Under the pieces are notes generated by a model that saw nothing but the letters and a program-made list of their open reading frames with translations, made no database searches and had not been told where the DNA came from. This document shows positions 1-5,639 of a stretch of DNA of 6,909 nt, piece after piece. Both the position numbers and the translations under genes were made by a program. The stretch is from positions 1-6,909 of the forward strand of contig CACZQV010000057.1 in assembly GCA_902783435.1 (NCBI GenBank). Reading direction: 5' to 3'. Each line of letters begins with the position of its first letter. Within the stretch, counting starts at the first letter, position 1. Source of the stretch: an uncultured Erysipelotrichaceae bacterium (GTDB lineage: Bacteria > Bacillota_I > Bacilli_A > RF39 > UBA660).

Positions 1-120
1 GCAATTGGTGCTACTTCAACTGGAGCAACTGCTACTGGATCAACCATTGGAGTTGGTTCTGCAACTGGTGCTACTTCAACTGGAGCAACTGCTACTGGAT
101 CAACCATTGGAGTTGGTTCA
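1..120. repeat. 60-bp tandem repeat, two copies, coding
   Basis: Positions 1-60 and 61-120 are identical except at positions 5/65 (t/c) and 60/120 (t/a), so 58 of 60 bases match. The unit is a multiple of three and encodes a 20-residue Pro/Val/Ala block in the minus-strand gene. Positions 121-165 look like a decayed relative, sharing pieces such as ccattggatcaac. The array touches the window edge, so the copy number is unknown. Near-identity at the DNA level suggests recent duplication or homogenisation by slippage or recombination. Confidence 0.95.
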
Positions 121-452
121 ACACTAACTGGTTGTGGCATAGCCATTGGATCAACTGTTGGCATAGTAACATCTGTTGGTACAGATTCTACAGCAACAGG
201 ACTAACAGCAACAGGTTGTGCAATATCAGGTTGTGCAACAACTTGTGTAGGATCATTAGCAACTGGTACTGGTGCAACAGCTTGTGCATTAGGATCAACA
301 TTCATTGGTGCTTCAGCATTTTGAAGAGCCTTTTCTTTCTTTGTTTTTTTAGTCGTAATTAACATTATAACTAAAGCTATGATTAATAATATAACTCCAC
401 CAGTAATAAATAAACCTGGTATAGTTGTAAACCAATTTAAATCGAAATTCAT
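1..452 (-). CDS. Membrane-anchored Pro/Val/Ala-rich repeat protein (N-terminal part only)
   Basis: The frame opens with ATG at 452-450 and stays open for 150 codons to the window edge, so the C-terminus is missing. The start is supported by GGGAG at 462-466, nine bases upstream. Residues 11-33 form one hydrophobic helix followed at once by a Lys-rich stretch (TTKKTKKEK). The residues before the helix carry only an acidic Asp, so the positive-inside rule predicts N-out, C-in. From about residue 48 the chain is low complexity, rich in Pro, Val, Ala and Gln, and it ends in two near-identical 20-residue units starting EPTPMVDPVAV (112-131 and 132 onward). A bitopic anchor, basic patch and Pro-rich linker is the layout of ZipA-like tethers, but the resemblance is architectural only and no domain is visible. 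The gene follows the pseudouridine synthase and its terminator and seems to have its own promoter. I do not recognise a family. Confidence 0.85.
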   Translation of the reverse strand, partial: MNFDLNWFTTIPGLFITGGVILLIIALVIMLITTKKTKKEKALQNAEAPMNVDPNAQAVAPVPVANDPTQVVAQPDIAQPVAVSPVAVESVPTDVTMPTVDPMAMPQPVSVEPTPMVDPVAVAPVEVAPVAEPTPMVDPVAVAPVEVAPI

Positions 453-469
453 AATTATCTACTCCCTTT

Positions 470-497
470 ATTCTATACTCTATTACAATAATAACAA
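470..497 (-). promoter_or_regulatory. Possible promoter of the repeat-protein gene
   Basis: On the minus strand TTGTTA (492-497) is separated by 16 bases from TAGAAT (470-475), which would start transcription just upstream of the GGGAG ribosome binding site. The -35 box overlaps the U-tract of the preceding terminator. Both boxes are imperfect and the background is AT-rich, so this is tentative. Confidence 0.35.
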
Positions 498-523
498 AAA
501 ATGCTTGCAATTGCAAACATTTT
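496..523 (-). terminator. Intrinsic terminator after the pseudouridine synthase gene
   Basis: In the minus-strand RNA, AAAATGUUUGC (513-523) pairs with GCAAGCAUUUU (498-508) around an AAUU loop, with one U-G wobble, and runs into six U residues (496-501). On the plus strand the same position is a C-A mismatch, so the hairpin favours the minus direction. It lies about 20 bases after the stop codon at 542. Confidence 0.8.
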
Positions 524-541
524 ATTTTTTATACAATTTAT

Positions 542-1198
542 TTACAGTGTAAATAACGTCCAATAATCTTTTTTAGGTGGATTAACCTTAAATTCCATTA
601 TTTCCTTAGTAACTGGATGAACAAAAGATAGATAATATGAAAATAAACTTATTTGTTTATTATCAATAATTCCATATCTTTGATCCCCTAACAAATAATG
701 ACCTCGACTAGAGAATTGAGCACGTATTTGATGATGTCTCCCAGTTTTTAAATCAATAGATACTAAACTACAATCATTCTCTTTATTATAATCTAATAAT
801 TCATAATCAAGTATAGCTTCTTTTCCATTAGAAGAAATAAAACTCTTACCATCTTTTCCTTTTTCAATTAAATCTCTAAACTCTCCATTACTATCTAATT
901 TTCCATGTACAATAGCTAAATACTTCTTAGTAATTTTATGTTCATTAAAAGCCTTACATAACCTAGAAGCAGCTTTACTACTTTTCGCAAAAACCATTAT
1001 TCCACCTACAGGTCTATCAAGTCTATGTACAAGACCTAAATAAACATTACCTGGTTTATTATACTTTTCCTTAATATATTCTTTTATCATATCCATAATA
1101 GAAATATCACCAGTACTATCACCTTGACTAAGTACATTAAAAGGTTTTACTACTACAATAATATGATTATCTTCATATAAAATATTTATCTTATTCAT
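542..1198 (-). CDS. RluA-family RNA pseudouridine synthase
   Basis: This enzyme isomerises uridine to pseudouridine in rRNA or tRNA in the cytoplasm. The family signature is clear in the 218-residue product: HRLDR at 58-62, with Asp61 as the expected catalytic aspartate, Tyr93 in KKYLAIVHG, KTGRHHQIRAQ at 151-161 and GDQRYG at 171-176. HRLDRPVGG replaces the more usual HRLDRxTSG, as in some short family members. There is no N-terminal S4 domain; the protein begins directly at the catalytic domain, consistent with the small RluA/RluC-like form. The frame could open at 1225, but ATG at 1198 is preferred because GGGAG lies four bases upstream and the family alignment starts there. The start overlaps the end of the methyltransferase gene by eight bases, so the two are probably translationally coupled. 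The target uridine cannot be told from sequence. Confidence 0.93.
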   Translation of the reverse strand: MNKINILYEDNHIIVVVKPFNVLSQGDSTGDISIMDMIKEYIKEKYNKPGNVYLGLVHRLDRPVGGIMVFAKSSKAASRLCKAFNEHKITKKYLAIVHGKLDSNGEFRDLIEKGKDGKSFISSNGKEAILDYELLDYNKENDCSLVSIDLKTGRHHQIRAQFSSRGHYLLGDQRYGIIDNKQISLFSYYLSFVHPVTKEIMEFKVNPPKKDYWTLFTL

Positions 1199-2063
1199 TA
1201 GACTCCCATCTACCATATATACCACATGGTAATACTAAATTATTTTCTTTAATTGGAATACCTACTTCACCATCACTTATAGTACCTTTATATTTACTAT
1301 TAACATTTATTTCAAGTAAATTATTAAGAACACGTGAAGATAAACCAGTAGTATAAGAATTAATTAAAAAGAATAATGGATTATCACTTAGCAACTCACT
1401 ACATATAGTAACTAAATAATTTAAGTTTTTCTCTATATCCCAAACTTCTCCATTAGCTCCACGTCCATAACTAGGTGGATCCATTACTATTGCATCATAC
1501 TTATTTCCTCTTCTTATTTCTCTTTGAACAAACTTAATAACATCATCGACTATATATCTAACATGATCACCTTGATAACCACTATCATTAACATTTTCCT
1601 TACACCAATCAACCATACCACGACTAGAATCAACATGAGTAACATGAGCCCCTGCAGATAAACAAGCAACAGTTGCTCCACCAGTATAAGCAAATAGATT
1701 AAGAACCTTTATATCTCTTTTACTATTCTTAATCTTATTAATCATAAAATTCCAATTAACAGCCTGTTCTGGAAAAAGTCCAGTATGTTTAAATCCCATT
1801 TGTTTAATATTAAAAACTAAATTTTTATAATTAATTTTCCAAGATGCAGGAACACTTTTTAAGTTTTCCCAATGTCCTCCACCTTTATTACTTCTATAAT
1901 AAACTGCATCTATTTTTCCATAATACTTATCTATTAATTTACCATTATCCCATATAACTTGTGGATCAGGTCTAAGTAAATAAATATTACCCCATCTTTC
2001 ATATTTTTCACCTAATGATGCATCTATTAATTCATAATCATCAAAACCCTCTAGTAATAACAT
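1191..2063 (-). CDS. Class I SAM-dependent methyltransferase, RlmI/RlmK-like catalytic domain
   Basis: The product (290 residues) is a Rossmann-fold methyltransferase, probably acting on rRNA. SAM-binding motif I is VLNLFAYTGGATVA (120-133), an acidic residue follows in THVDSSRG (142-149), and the catalytic-loop motif is DPPSYGRG (195-202). The segment GLFPEQAVNWNFM just before motif I is typical of the Methyltrans_SAM group to which RlmI and the C-terminal half of RlmKL belong. It lacks the N-terminal PUA domain of RlmI. Where RlmI carries its catalytic cysteine (TFSCSG), this protein reads INSYTTG, so a 5-methylcytosine mechanism is unlikely. ATG 2063 is chosen over GTG 2075 because the GAGGTGG ribosome binding site lies between them. 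The gene has an extended -10 promoter and overlaps the pseudouridine synthase, which suggests a joint RNA-modification unit. The substrate is not determined. Confidence 0.88.
   Translation of the reverse strand: MLLLEGFDDYELIDASLGEKYERWGNIYLLRPDPQVIWDNGKLIDKYYGKIDAVYYRSNKGGGHWENLKSVPASWKINYKNLVFNIKQMGFKHTGLFPEQAVNWNFMINKIKNSKRDIKVLNLFAYTGGATVACLSAGAHVTHVDSSRGMVDWCKENVNDSGYQGDHVRYIVDDVIKFVQREIRRGNKYDAIVMDPPSYGRGANGEVWDIEKNLNYLVTICSELLSDNPLFFLINSYTTGLSSRVLNNLLEINVNSKYKGTISDGEVGIPIKENNLVLPCGIYGRWESNE
1203..1207 (-). promoter_or_regulatory. Ribosome binding site deciding the pseudouridine synthase start
   Basis: GGGAG on the minus strand ends four bases before ATG 1198. It lies inside the last codons of the methyltransferase gene and favours this start over upstream in-frame ATGs at 1225 and 1216. 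Confidence 0.6.
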
Positions 2064-2066
2064 AAG

Positions 2067-2073
2067 CCACCTC
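2067..2073 (-). promoter_or_regulatory. Ribosome binding site deciding the methyltransferase start
   Basis: GAGGTGG on the minus strand ends three bases before ATG 2063. It begins inside the alternative GTG codon at 2075, which therefore cannot use it. Confidence 0.75.
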
Positions 2074-2083
2074 ACTTCAACAT

Positions 2084-2092
2084 ATTATAACA
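2084..2092 (-). promoter_or_regulatory. Extended -10 promoter of the methyltransferase operon
   Basis: The minus strand reads TGTTATAAT: a perfect TATAAT (2084-2089) with the TGn extension. No good -35 is seen 16-18 bases upstream, where the previous gene's stop codon and hairpin lie. The start of transcription would be near 2077, giving a short leader that still holds the ribosome binding site. Confidence 0.7.
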
Positions 2093-2095
2093 TAG

Positions 2096-2123
2096 AAAAA
2101 AAGAAAATACTAAATATTTTCTT
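2096..2123 (-). terminator. AU-rich terminator enclosing the stop codon of the zinc-ribbon gene
   Basis: On the minus strand AAGAAAATA (2115-2123) pairs with TATTTTCTT (2101-2109) around the loop TTTAG, followed by more T residues. The TAG stop codon at 2112-2110 is in the loop. The stem has few G-C pairs, so strength is uncertain. Confidence 0.5.
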
Positions 2124-2841
2124 CATATTCACTACCCTTAATTATAGTTTTACAATATCCACATCTAACTTTACCACTAACTTCAACATCATTAATCGCA
2201 CCACAATTAGGACAATGAATAGATTCATAATTACTAACAACCTTTCTTTTCTCAATAGTATAGTAAATTATAACTCTATCTACATCATCTATTTTAATAC
2301 CATTAAGTAATCCTTTATCATCTAAATAATTTAATTCATTATAAACCTCATCTCTAAGTTCATGAATATTTTTATATCCTTTATTAGATATCATATTAGC
2401 TATTTCATTTATTTGCAAATGACTACGATATATAAAAGGCTTATACTTATCAAGTAATTTTTGATCTTCTAGATTACAAGGTAATAATTTCATATTACTA
2501 GTATCAATATAATAATCTCCTAATAATCTTTTATTCTTCAAATACTTAATCTTTAATACACACTCTTCTAATGTACAATCACTACTATCAGCTATTTTCT
2601 TAATATCTGATTCTTTATTTTTAGTAATCAATTCATAAATAGTATTTAATTTAATATCAAATTTCTCATCTTTAGGAACAGTATTTCCATAAAACTTCGC
2701 ATATTTTTGAAAAGATTCTTCATTAACATGATTATAATTAATACAAGAATATCTATACTTTCTAATTTCTTTTAATATTACAGAAATTAATAATCCTAAA
2801 AAAAGTGAAAGAGCAAATATTAATTCAATTATATTTTCCAT
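2110..2841 (-). CDS. Membrane-anchored protein with winged-helix-like segments and C-terminal zinc ribbon
   Basis: The 243-residue product has one N-terminal membrane helix (about residues 4-23) followed by a basic stretch (KEIRKYR), which suggests a cytoplasmic body. Two segments look like winged-helix modules: about 65-120 (IYELITKNKESDIKKIADSS, then a LKNKRLLGDYYID wing) and about 140-195 (LQINEIANMI, then LNYLDDKGLLNG). The C-terminus is a zinc ribbon with Cys210/Cys213 (CPNC) and Cys227/Cys230 (CGYC). The combination suggests a protein-binding or nucleic-acid-binding scaffold held at the membrane. I do not recognise a named family and give no function. ATG 2841 is preferred to the TTG at 2868 because AGAGGTG sits five bases upstream and the protein then begins directly before the helix. 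It is flanked by terminators on both sides, so it is probably transcribed alone. Confidence 0.85.
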   Translation of the reverse strand: MENIIELIFALSLFLGLLISVILKEIRKYRYSCINYNHVNEESFQKYAKFYGNTVPKDEKFDIKLNTIYELITKNKESDIKKIADSSDCTLEECVLKIKYLKNKRLLGDYYIDTSNMKLLPCNLEDQKLLDKYKPFIYRSHLQINEIANMISNKGYKNIHELRDEVYNELNYLDDKGLLNGIKIDDVDRVIIYYTIEKRKVVSNYESIHCPNCGAINDVEVSGKVRCGYCKTIIKGSEYEENI

Positions 2842-2846
2842 ATAGA

Positions 2847-2853
2847 CACCTCT
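2847..2853 (-). promoter_or_regulatory. Ribosome binding site deciding the zinc-ribbon protein start
   Basis: AGAGGTG on the minus strand lies five bases before ATG 2841 and argues against the upstream TTG at 2868. Confidence 0.7.
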
Positions 2854-2865
2854 ATTATATTTTAT

Positions 2866-2905
2866 CAAAACAAAATTAAAAGTAAAAGATTAAATCTTTT
2901 ACTTT
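2866..2905 (-). terminator. Intrinsic terminator after the RCC1-like lipoprotein gene
   Basis: A perfect 12-bp inverted repeat, AAAGTAAAAGAT (2894-2905 on the minus strand) with ATCTTTTACTTT (2879-2890), has a three-base loop and is followed by a T-rich but interrupted tail. It begins three bases after the stop codon at 2909. Confidence 0.75.
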
Positions 2906-2908
2906 ACA

Positions 2909-3739
2909 TTAATTTTGAAGACTAAATACTTGTTTATAATTAGTAATAATTGTACTACCATTATATACAATAATCTTATCTAAATATTCTTCTAATTCAA
3001 CATCTTCACTCATTTCATATATACATTTTACATCTGCATATTTAAGACATTCTTTCTTATTAACTTTTTGCATTCTATATATTTTATCAACAGTTTTTAT
3101 ATAAGTATTTTCTGAATTTCCAACATAATTAAAATCTATAATATCTCCACCAAATTCTCCTTTATCATAAACTATTTTAGATGAAGTTATTTCAGGAACA
3201 GAATTATAATCTTTCTTATAAACAATAATTTCATAAACATTACCATCATTTTTCAAAATATAATAAACACCCATATTAAGATTTACAGTAATAACTTTAA
3301 CCACATTACTATCTTTTAATAATAAATCATAAGTATCATAATCATTATCAACTTTAGTAACTTCACTATAACTAGGTATACCATTATCACCTTCTAAATA
3401 ATAATATTTACCATCACTTGCTTTAATAATCTTATTATCCATAATAGCATTTACTACAATGTTAGTATCTGCTACTTTACAATTTTGTTCATTAGAAAAA
3501 ACTTGATCTAATGATACTTCATATATAACACCATTTTCATTAATTAAATGACTACCTGTAAAGTATCTAATTTTATCATAGCTAGTATCTTCTTTATCTT
3601 TAGGATAAAACCTATCACAAGTAAATTTTTTTCCAACATTAAATCCTGCATGCCTAATACCTCTAGTAATACTACCATTACATGCACTACATAATAAAAC
3701 AATCACACATACAAAAACAAAACAAATTATTTTTTTCAT
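2909..3739 (-). CDS. Putative lipoprotein with RCC1-like beta-propeller repeats
   Basis: The 276-residue product starts with a type II signal peptide: two Lys, a hydrophobic run and Cys20 as the probable lipidated residue in LLCSAC. The -3 position is Cys rather than the usual Leu, a weak lipobox. It should be exported and anchored on the outer face of the membrane. The rest is beta-rich, with a recurring pattern of hydrophobic strand, polar turn (often DG or NG), then aromatic strand: ENGVIYEV (68-75), SDGKYYYL (108-115), MGVYYILKNDGNVYEI (156-171), TYIKTVDKIYRM (212-223) and IIVYNGSTIITN (256-267). The third matches the RCC1 repeat style closely (compare SLALTxDGxVYxWG). With about five units it could be a partial or small propeller. 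The ligand is unknown. It has an extended -10 promoter upstream and a strong hairpin downstream, so it is likely monocistronic. Confidence 0.82.
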   Translation of the reverse strand: MKKIICFVFVCVIVLLCSACNGSITRGIRHAGFNVGKKFTCDRFYPKDKEDTSYDKIRYFTGSHLINENGVIYEVSLDQVFSNEQNCKVADTNIVVNAIMDNKIIKASDGKYYYLEGDNGIPSYSEVTKVDNDYDTYDLLLKDSNVVKVITVNLNMGVYYILKNDGNVYEIIVYKKDYNSVPEITSSKIVYDKGEFGGDIIDFNYVGNSENTYIKTVDKIYRMQKVNKKECLKYADVKCIYEMSEDVELEEYLDKIIVYNGSTIITNYKQVFSLQN

Positions 3740-3760
3740 ATCATCACTACCCTTACCAAA

Positions 3761-3769
3761 AGTATACCA
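3761..3769 (-). promoter_or_regulatory. Extended -10 promoter of the RCC1-like lipoprotein gene
   Basis: The minus strand reads TGGTATACT: TATACT (3761-3766) with a TGn extension. A -35 at normal spacing would fall inside the preceding gene's terminator and matches poorly. Transcription would begin near 3754, before the AAGGG ribosome binding site at about 3750-3754. Confidence 0.6.
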
Positions 3770-3770
3770 T

Positions 3771-3803
3771 AAAAAAAAATAAAGAAAACTAGAATTTCTT
3801 TAT
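3771..3803 (-). terminator. AU-rich terminator enclosing the stop codon of the GIMQV protein gene
   Basis: On the minus strand ATAAAGAAA (3795-3803) pairs with TTTCTTTAT (3779-3787) around a seven-base loop that contains the TAG stop (3791-3789). A run of nine T residues follows. The long U-tract makes it credible despite one G-C pair in the stem. Confidence 0.65.
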
Positions 3804-4637
3804 AATGTCAAATATATACATTATATTTTCATAGTTTTCTTTATCATACTCTTTAATTACACTCTCTATATTAACTTTTCTACCAATCTTTTTCTTATCA
3901 TATAATTTTTCTATTTTCTTATGAACAATTTCTATACTCTCACTATCACTAATAAACTTATTAGATTCAACTTGCATAATACCGAGTTTACTCTTTTTAC
4001 CATTAAGTCTATATATAAAATAATCATAATTACGAAGAATTTTATTTCTCTTATGATTCTCATATATCATGATAGCATAAATAATATTAGAAATATCTTT
4101 ATTATTATAATTACATTCATCATAATACTTATCTTTTAATTTAGTATAACTAATTAATATCATACTTCTACTCATATTATTATTAGTCTTATTACTAACA
4201 TTAGATAAAACATTTCTACTCTTAGCCATATTATATATAAATATAAATGCAAAAGCCCATAATAGTATTCTTAAATCTTCTCCTGTTAAAAACACTTGTG
4301 TTACTTCATTAATAAATTCTTGATTAATAAAGAAAGCTAATACAATTAAAACCACATAGTATATTATATTTTTTTCATTTTTATCAAAAAAATCTTTTTC
4401 AATAAAATAACTATGATATATAACATCAAATACTAATACAAATACATATACTAAAAATATATTTTCTGTATACTTAATCGCATATCTATAACAGAATCCT
4501 GATACAAACAATAATAAAATTAATGAAATAACTAATTTTTCTAACTTAGTAGTTTTAAACTTACTATCTATATAATTAATACCTATAAATAATACAAAAG
4601 CAATAAATACATAAAATATCCATCCTACTAACCCCAT
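3789..4637 (-). CDS. Polytopic membrane protein with lysozyme/transglycosylase-like C-terminal signature
   Basis: The 282-residue product has about five hydrophobic segments (about 4-23, 34-50, 58-75, 90-104 and 123-138), then a soluble region. Within it, IYAIMIYENHKR (186-197) puts Glu193 at the end of a hydrophobic helix. About 26 residues later comes GIMQV (219-223), followed by SDSESI (230-235). A Glu-bearing helix followed by G[LI]MQ[VI] is the signature of the SLT/goose-lysozyme-like fold, where Glu is the general acid and GLMQ lines the glycan groove. I infer a remote lysozyme-like domain; the segment is short and could instead be an unrelated fold. Positive-inside counting would put the C-terminus in the cytoplasm if there are five helices with N-out, which conflicts with a cell-wall role unless one helix is miscounted. 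The start is fixed by GAGGTGG four bases upstream (4642-4648). Confidence 0.8.
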   Translation of the reverse strand: MGLVGWIFYVFIAFVLFIGINYIDSKFKTTKLEKLVISLILLLFVSGFCYRYAIKYTENIFLVYVFVLVFDVIYHSYFIEKDFFDKNEKNIIYYVVLIVLAFFINQEFINEVTQVFLTGEDLRILLWAFAFIFIYNMAKSRNVLSNVSNKTNNNMSRSMILISYTKLKDKYYDECNYNNKDISNIIYAIMIYENHKRNKILRNYDYFIYRLNGKKSKLGIMQVESNKFISDSESIEIVHKKIEKLYDKKKIGRKVNIESVIKEYDKENYENIMYIFDIIKKF

Positions 4638-4658
4638 AATTCCACCTCTTAGTCGCTT

Positions 4659-4687
4659 ATTCTATCATAAACTAATTATTTTGTCTA
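4659..4687 (-). promoter_or_regulatory. Promoter of the GIMQV membrane protein gene
   Basis: On the minus strand TAGACA (4682-4687, five of six bases match TTGACA) lies 17 bases from TAGAAT (4659-4664), which has a TGn extension (4665-4667). The first three bases of the -35 are the TAG stop codon of the 96-residue gene. This is the best-formed promoter in the window. Confidence 0.75.
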
Positions 4688-4975
4688 TTTATATTTTTTT
4701 AATTTATCTTTAACTAAAAATACTAATTCCATTGGAGCTTTAATTAAATTAAGCACAAGTAATGCATCCTGTAATTTACGTTTTTCAGAAACATTATCCT
4801 TAATTATATTTGCCTCTTCTTTATAATCAAAATCATCAATAGGATTTTCCTTTATATAATCTCTTATATAATTCTCGATATCTTTTAAAATATATTCTTT
4901 TAAAGGGTACTCATCTATTAAATTAACACCATAATATCCCCCAACTAAATAACGAAAAGTATCTTCTAAAGTCAT
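4685..4975 (-). CDS. Small hypothetical protein, 96 residues
   Basis: I do not recognise this protein. The N-terminal two thirds are acidic and look helical (EDTFRYLVGGYYG, then KEYILKDIENYIRDYIKE), and the end is basic (KDKLKKYK). A moderately hydrophobic helix spans about 70-88 (DALLVLNLIKAPMELVFLV); its charges and Pro make a true membrane span doubtful, so a soluble or peripheral protein is likelier. ATG 4975 is supported by AGGTG five bases upstream. The gene lies 34 bases after the S26-like gene, behind a hairpin terminator, and 47 bases before the GIMQV membrane protein. No convincing promoter of its own and no terminator at its end are seen, so it may be read partly through from upstream and into the next gene. 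Confidence 0.75.
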   Translation of the reverse strand: MTLEDTFRYLVGGYYGVNLIDEYPLKEYILKDIENYIRDYIKENPIDDFDYKEEANIIKDNVSEKRKLQDALLVLNLIKAPMELVFLVKDKLKKYK

Positions 4976-4988
4976 TTTATCACCTACT

Positions 4989-5011
4989 AAAAAAGTACTA
5001 TAAAAGTACTT
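4989..5011 (-). terminator. Terminator overlapping the stop codon of the second S26-like gene
   Basis: On the minus strand AAGTACT (5005-5011) pairs perfectly with AGTACTT (4993-4999) around TTTAT, with a six-base T run (4989-4994). The 5' arm shares two bases with the TAA stop codon (5012-5010). Confidence 0.65.
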
Positions 5012-5624
5012 ATAAAATTTCTATTTCACCATCATCTTGTTCTAAGATAGATTTTCTTTTCTTCTTTTCTTCTATCATACCCAAAACAATCATTTCTTTT
5101 TCTCTATGCATATCCTTAATAGTTTTAAATATTTGTTCTACTATAACTAATATTATTGGTAAAAATATAAGTAAAAAGAAACCTATAGGATTTTTTAATA
5201 TATGATTAATTATATTAATCACAGGAATTACCCCTATAACTTTACCAATTACCTTTTTATCACTAACTATAGGATCCTCATATAATGAATTAATCCCTTT
5301 AGTAACAAATGATAATTTCTTATCTTTCTTTACTTCTATAATCTTATGAAAAATAACATTACCTTTTTCACCAGCTTCTATTCCATAATAAGCTATATTA
5401 TCATTCTTTTTTAATTTCTTAGGATTAGTATCCTTAACTAAAACTATATCATTAATCACATACTTATTAGCCATAGTATTATCAGAAATAGTAAATATTC
5501 TATACCCAAATATACTATTAGTCATACTTATTTTATGTACAATTATTAACGATAAATAAATGATAATAAAAATTATAAAAATAATTTTTAAAATTTTTGT
5601 AAAAACATTAAATACTTTCTTCAT
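5010..5624 (-). CDS. SipW-like signal peptidase I family protein with altered catalytic residues
   Basis: The 204-residue product has an N-terminal membrane helix (about 10-30), an extracytoplasmic domain, a second helix (about 146-163) and a charged cytoplasmic tail. The domain follows the S26B (SipW/archaeal/ER-type) order: GYRIFTISDNTMANKYVINDIVLVKD (40-65) aligns with the VxSGSMEPxxxxGDLVxV block, IFHKIIEV (91-98) with the THRI box, and VTKGIN then EDP (107-118) with TKGDAN...D. FKVIGV-type ending VIGKVIGVIP (125-134) also fits. The nucleophilic Ser position is Thr50 and the Asp of GDAN is Ile111, while His93 is kept. It may therefore be inactive, or a threonine variant. It follows a related gene by 15 bases with ribosome site AGGGG, so the two form an operon and may act as a pair. 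No substrate such as TasA is visible. Confidence 0.82.
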   Translation of the reverse strand: MKKVFNVFTKILKIIFIIFIIIYLSLIIVHKISMTNSIFGYRIFTISDNTMANKYVINDIVLVKDTNPKKLKKNDNIAYYGIEAGEKGNVIFHKIIEVKKDKKLSFVTKGINSLYEDPIVSDKKVIGKVIGVIPVINIINHILKNPIGFFLLIFLPIILVIVEQIFKTIKDMHREKEMIVLGMIEEKKKRKSILEQDDGEIEIL

Positions 5625-5639
5625 AATTACCCCTAATTA

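Noticed and set aside
1..165. CRISPR array
   Set aside because: The repeats are 60 bp, directly adjacent without spacers, in frame and coding.
132..362. Open frame of 76 codons on the plus strand
   Set aside because: It lies antisense to the repeat-protein gene, its product is a low-complexity Cys/Trp/Asn-rich string with no ribosome binding site, and the minus frame has a good start, helix and binding site.
2064..2075. GTG start at 2075 for the methyltransferase
   Set aside because: It would begin within or before the ribosome binding site of ATG 2063 and almost at the predicted transcription start.
2854..2859. Perfect TATAAT upstream of the zinc-ribbon gene
   Set aside because: Transcription would begin inside the ribosome binding site, there is no TGn extension and no -35 at normal spacing, so I do not claim it as the promoter. 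The gene's true promoter was not found.
3921..4139. Open frame of 72 codons on the plus strand
   Set aside because: It is antisense to the GIMQV membrane protein gene, and its Ile/Thr-rich product is what AT-rich complement gives by chance.
4997..5002. TATAGT as a promoter for the 96-residue gene
   Set aside because: It lies in the terminator hairpin and has neither a TGn extension nor a recognisable -35.
4994..5010. Repeated AAAGTACT as an operator site
   Set aside because: The two copies form the arms of a hairpin followed by a T run at the end of a gene, which a terminator explains.
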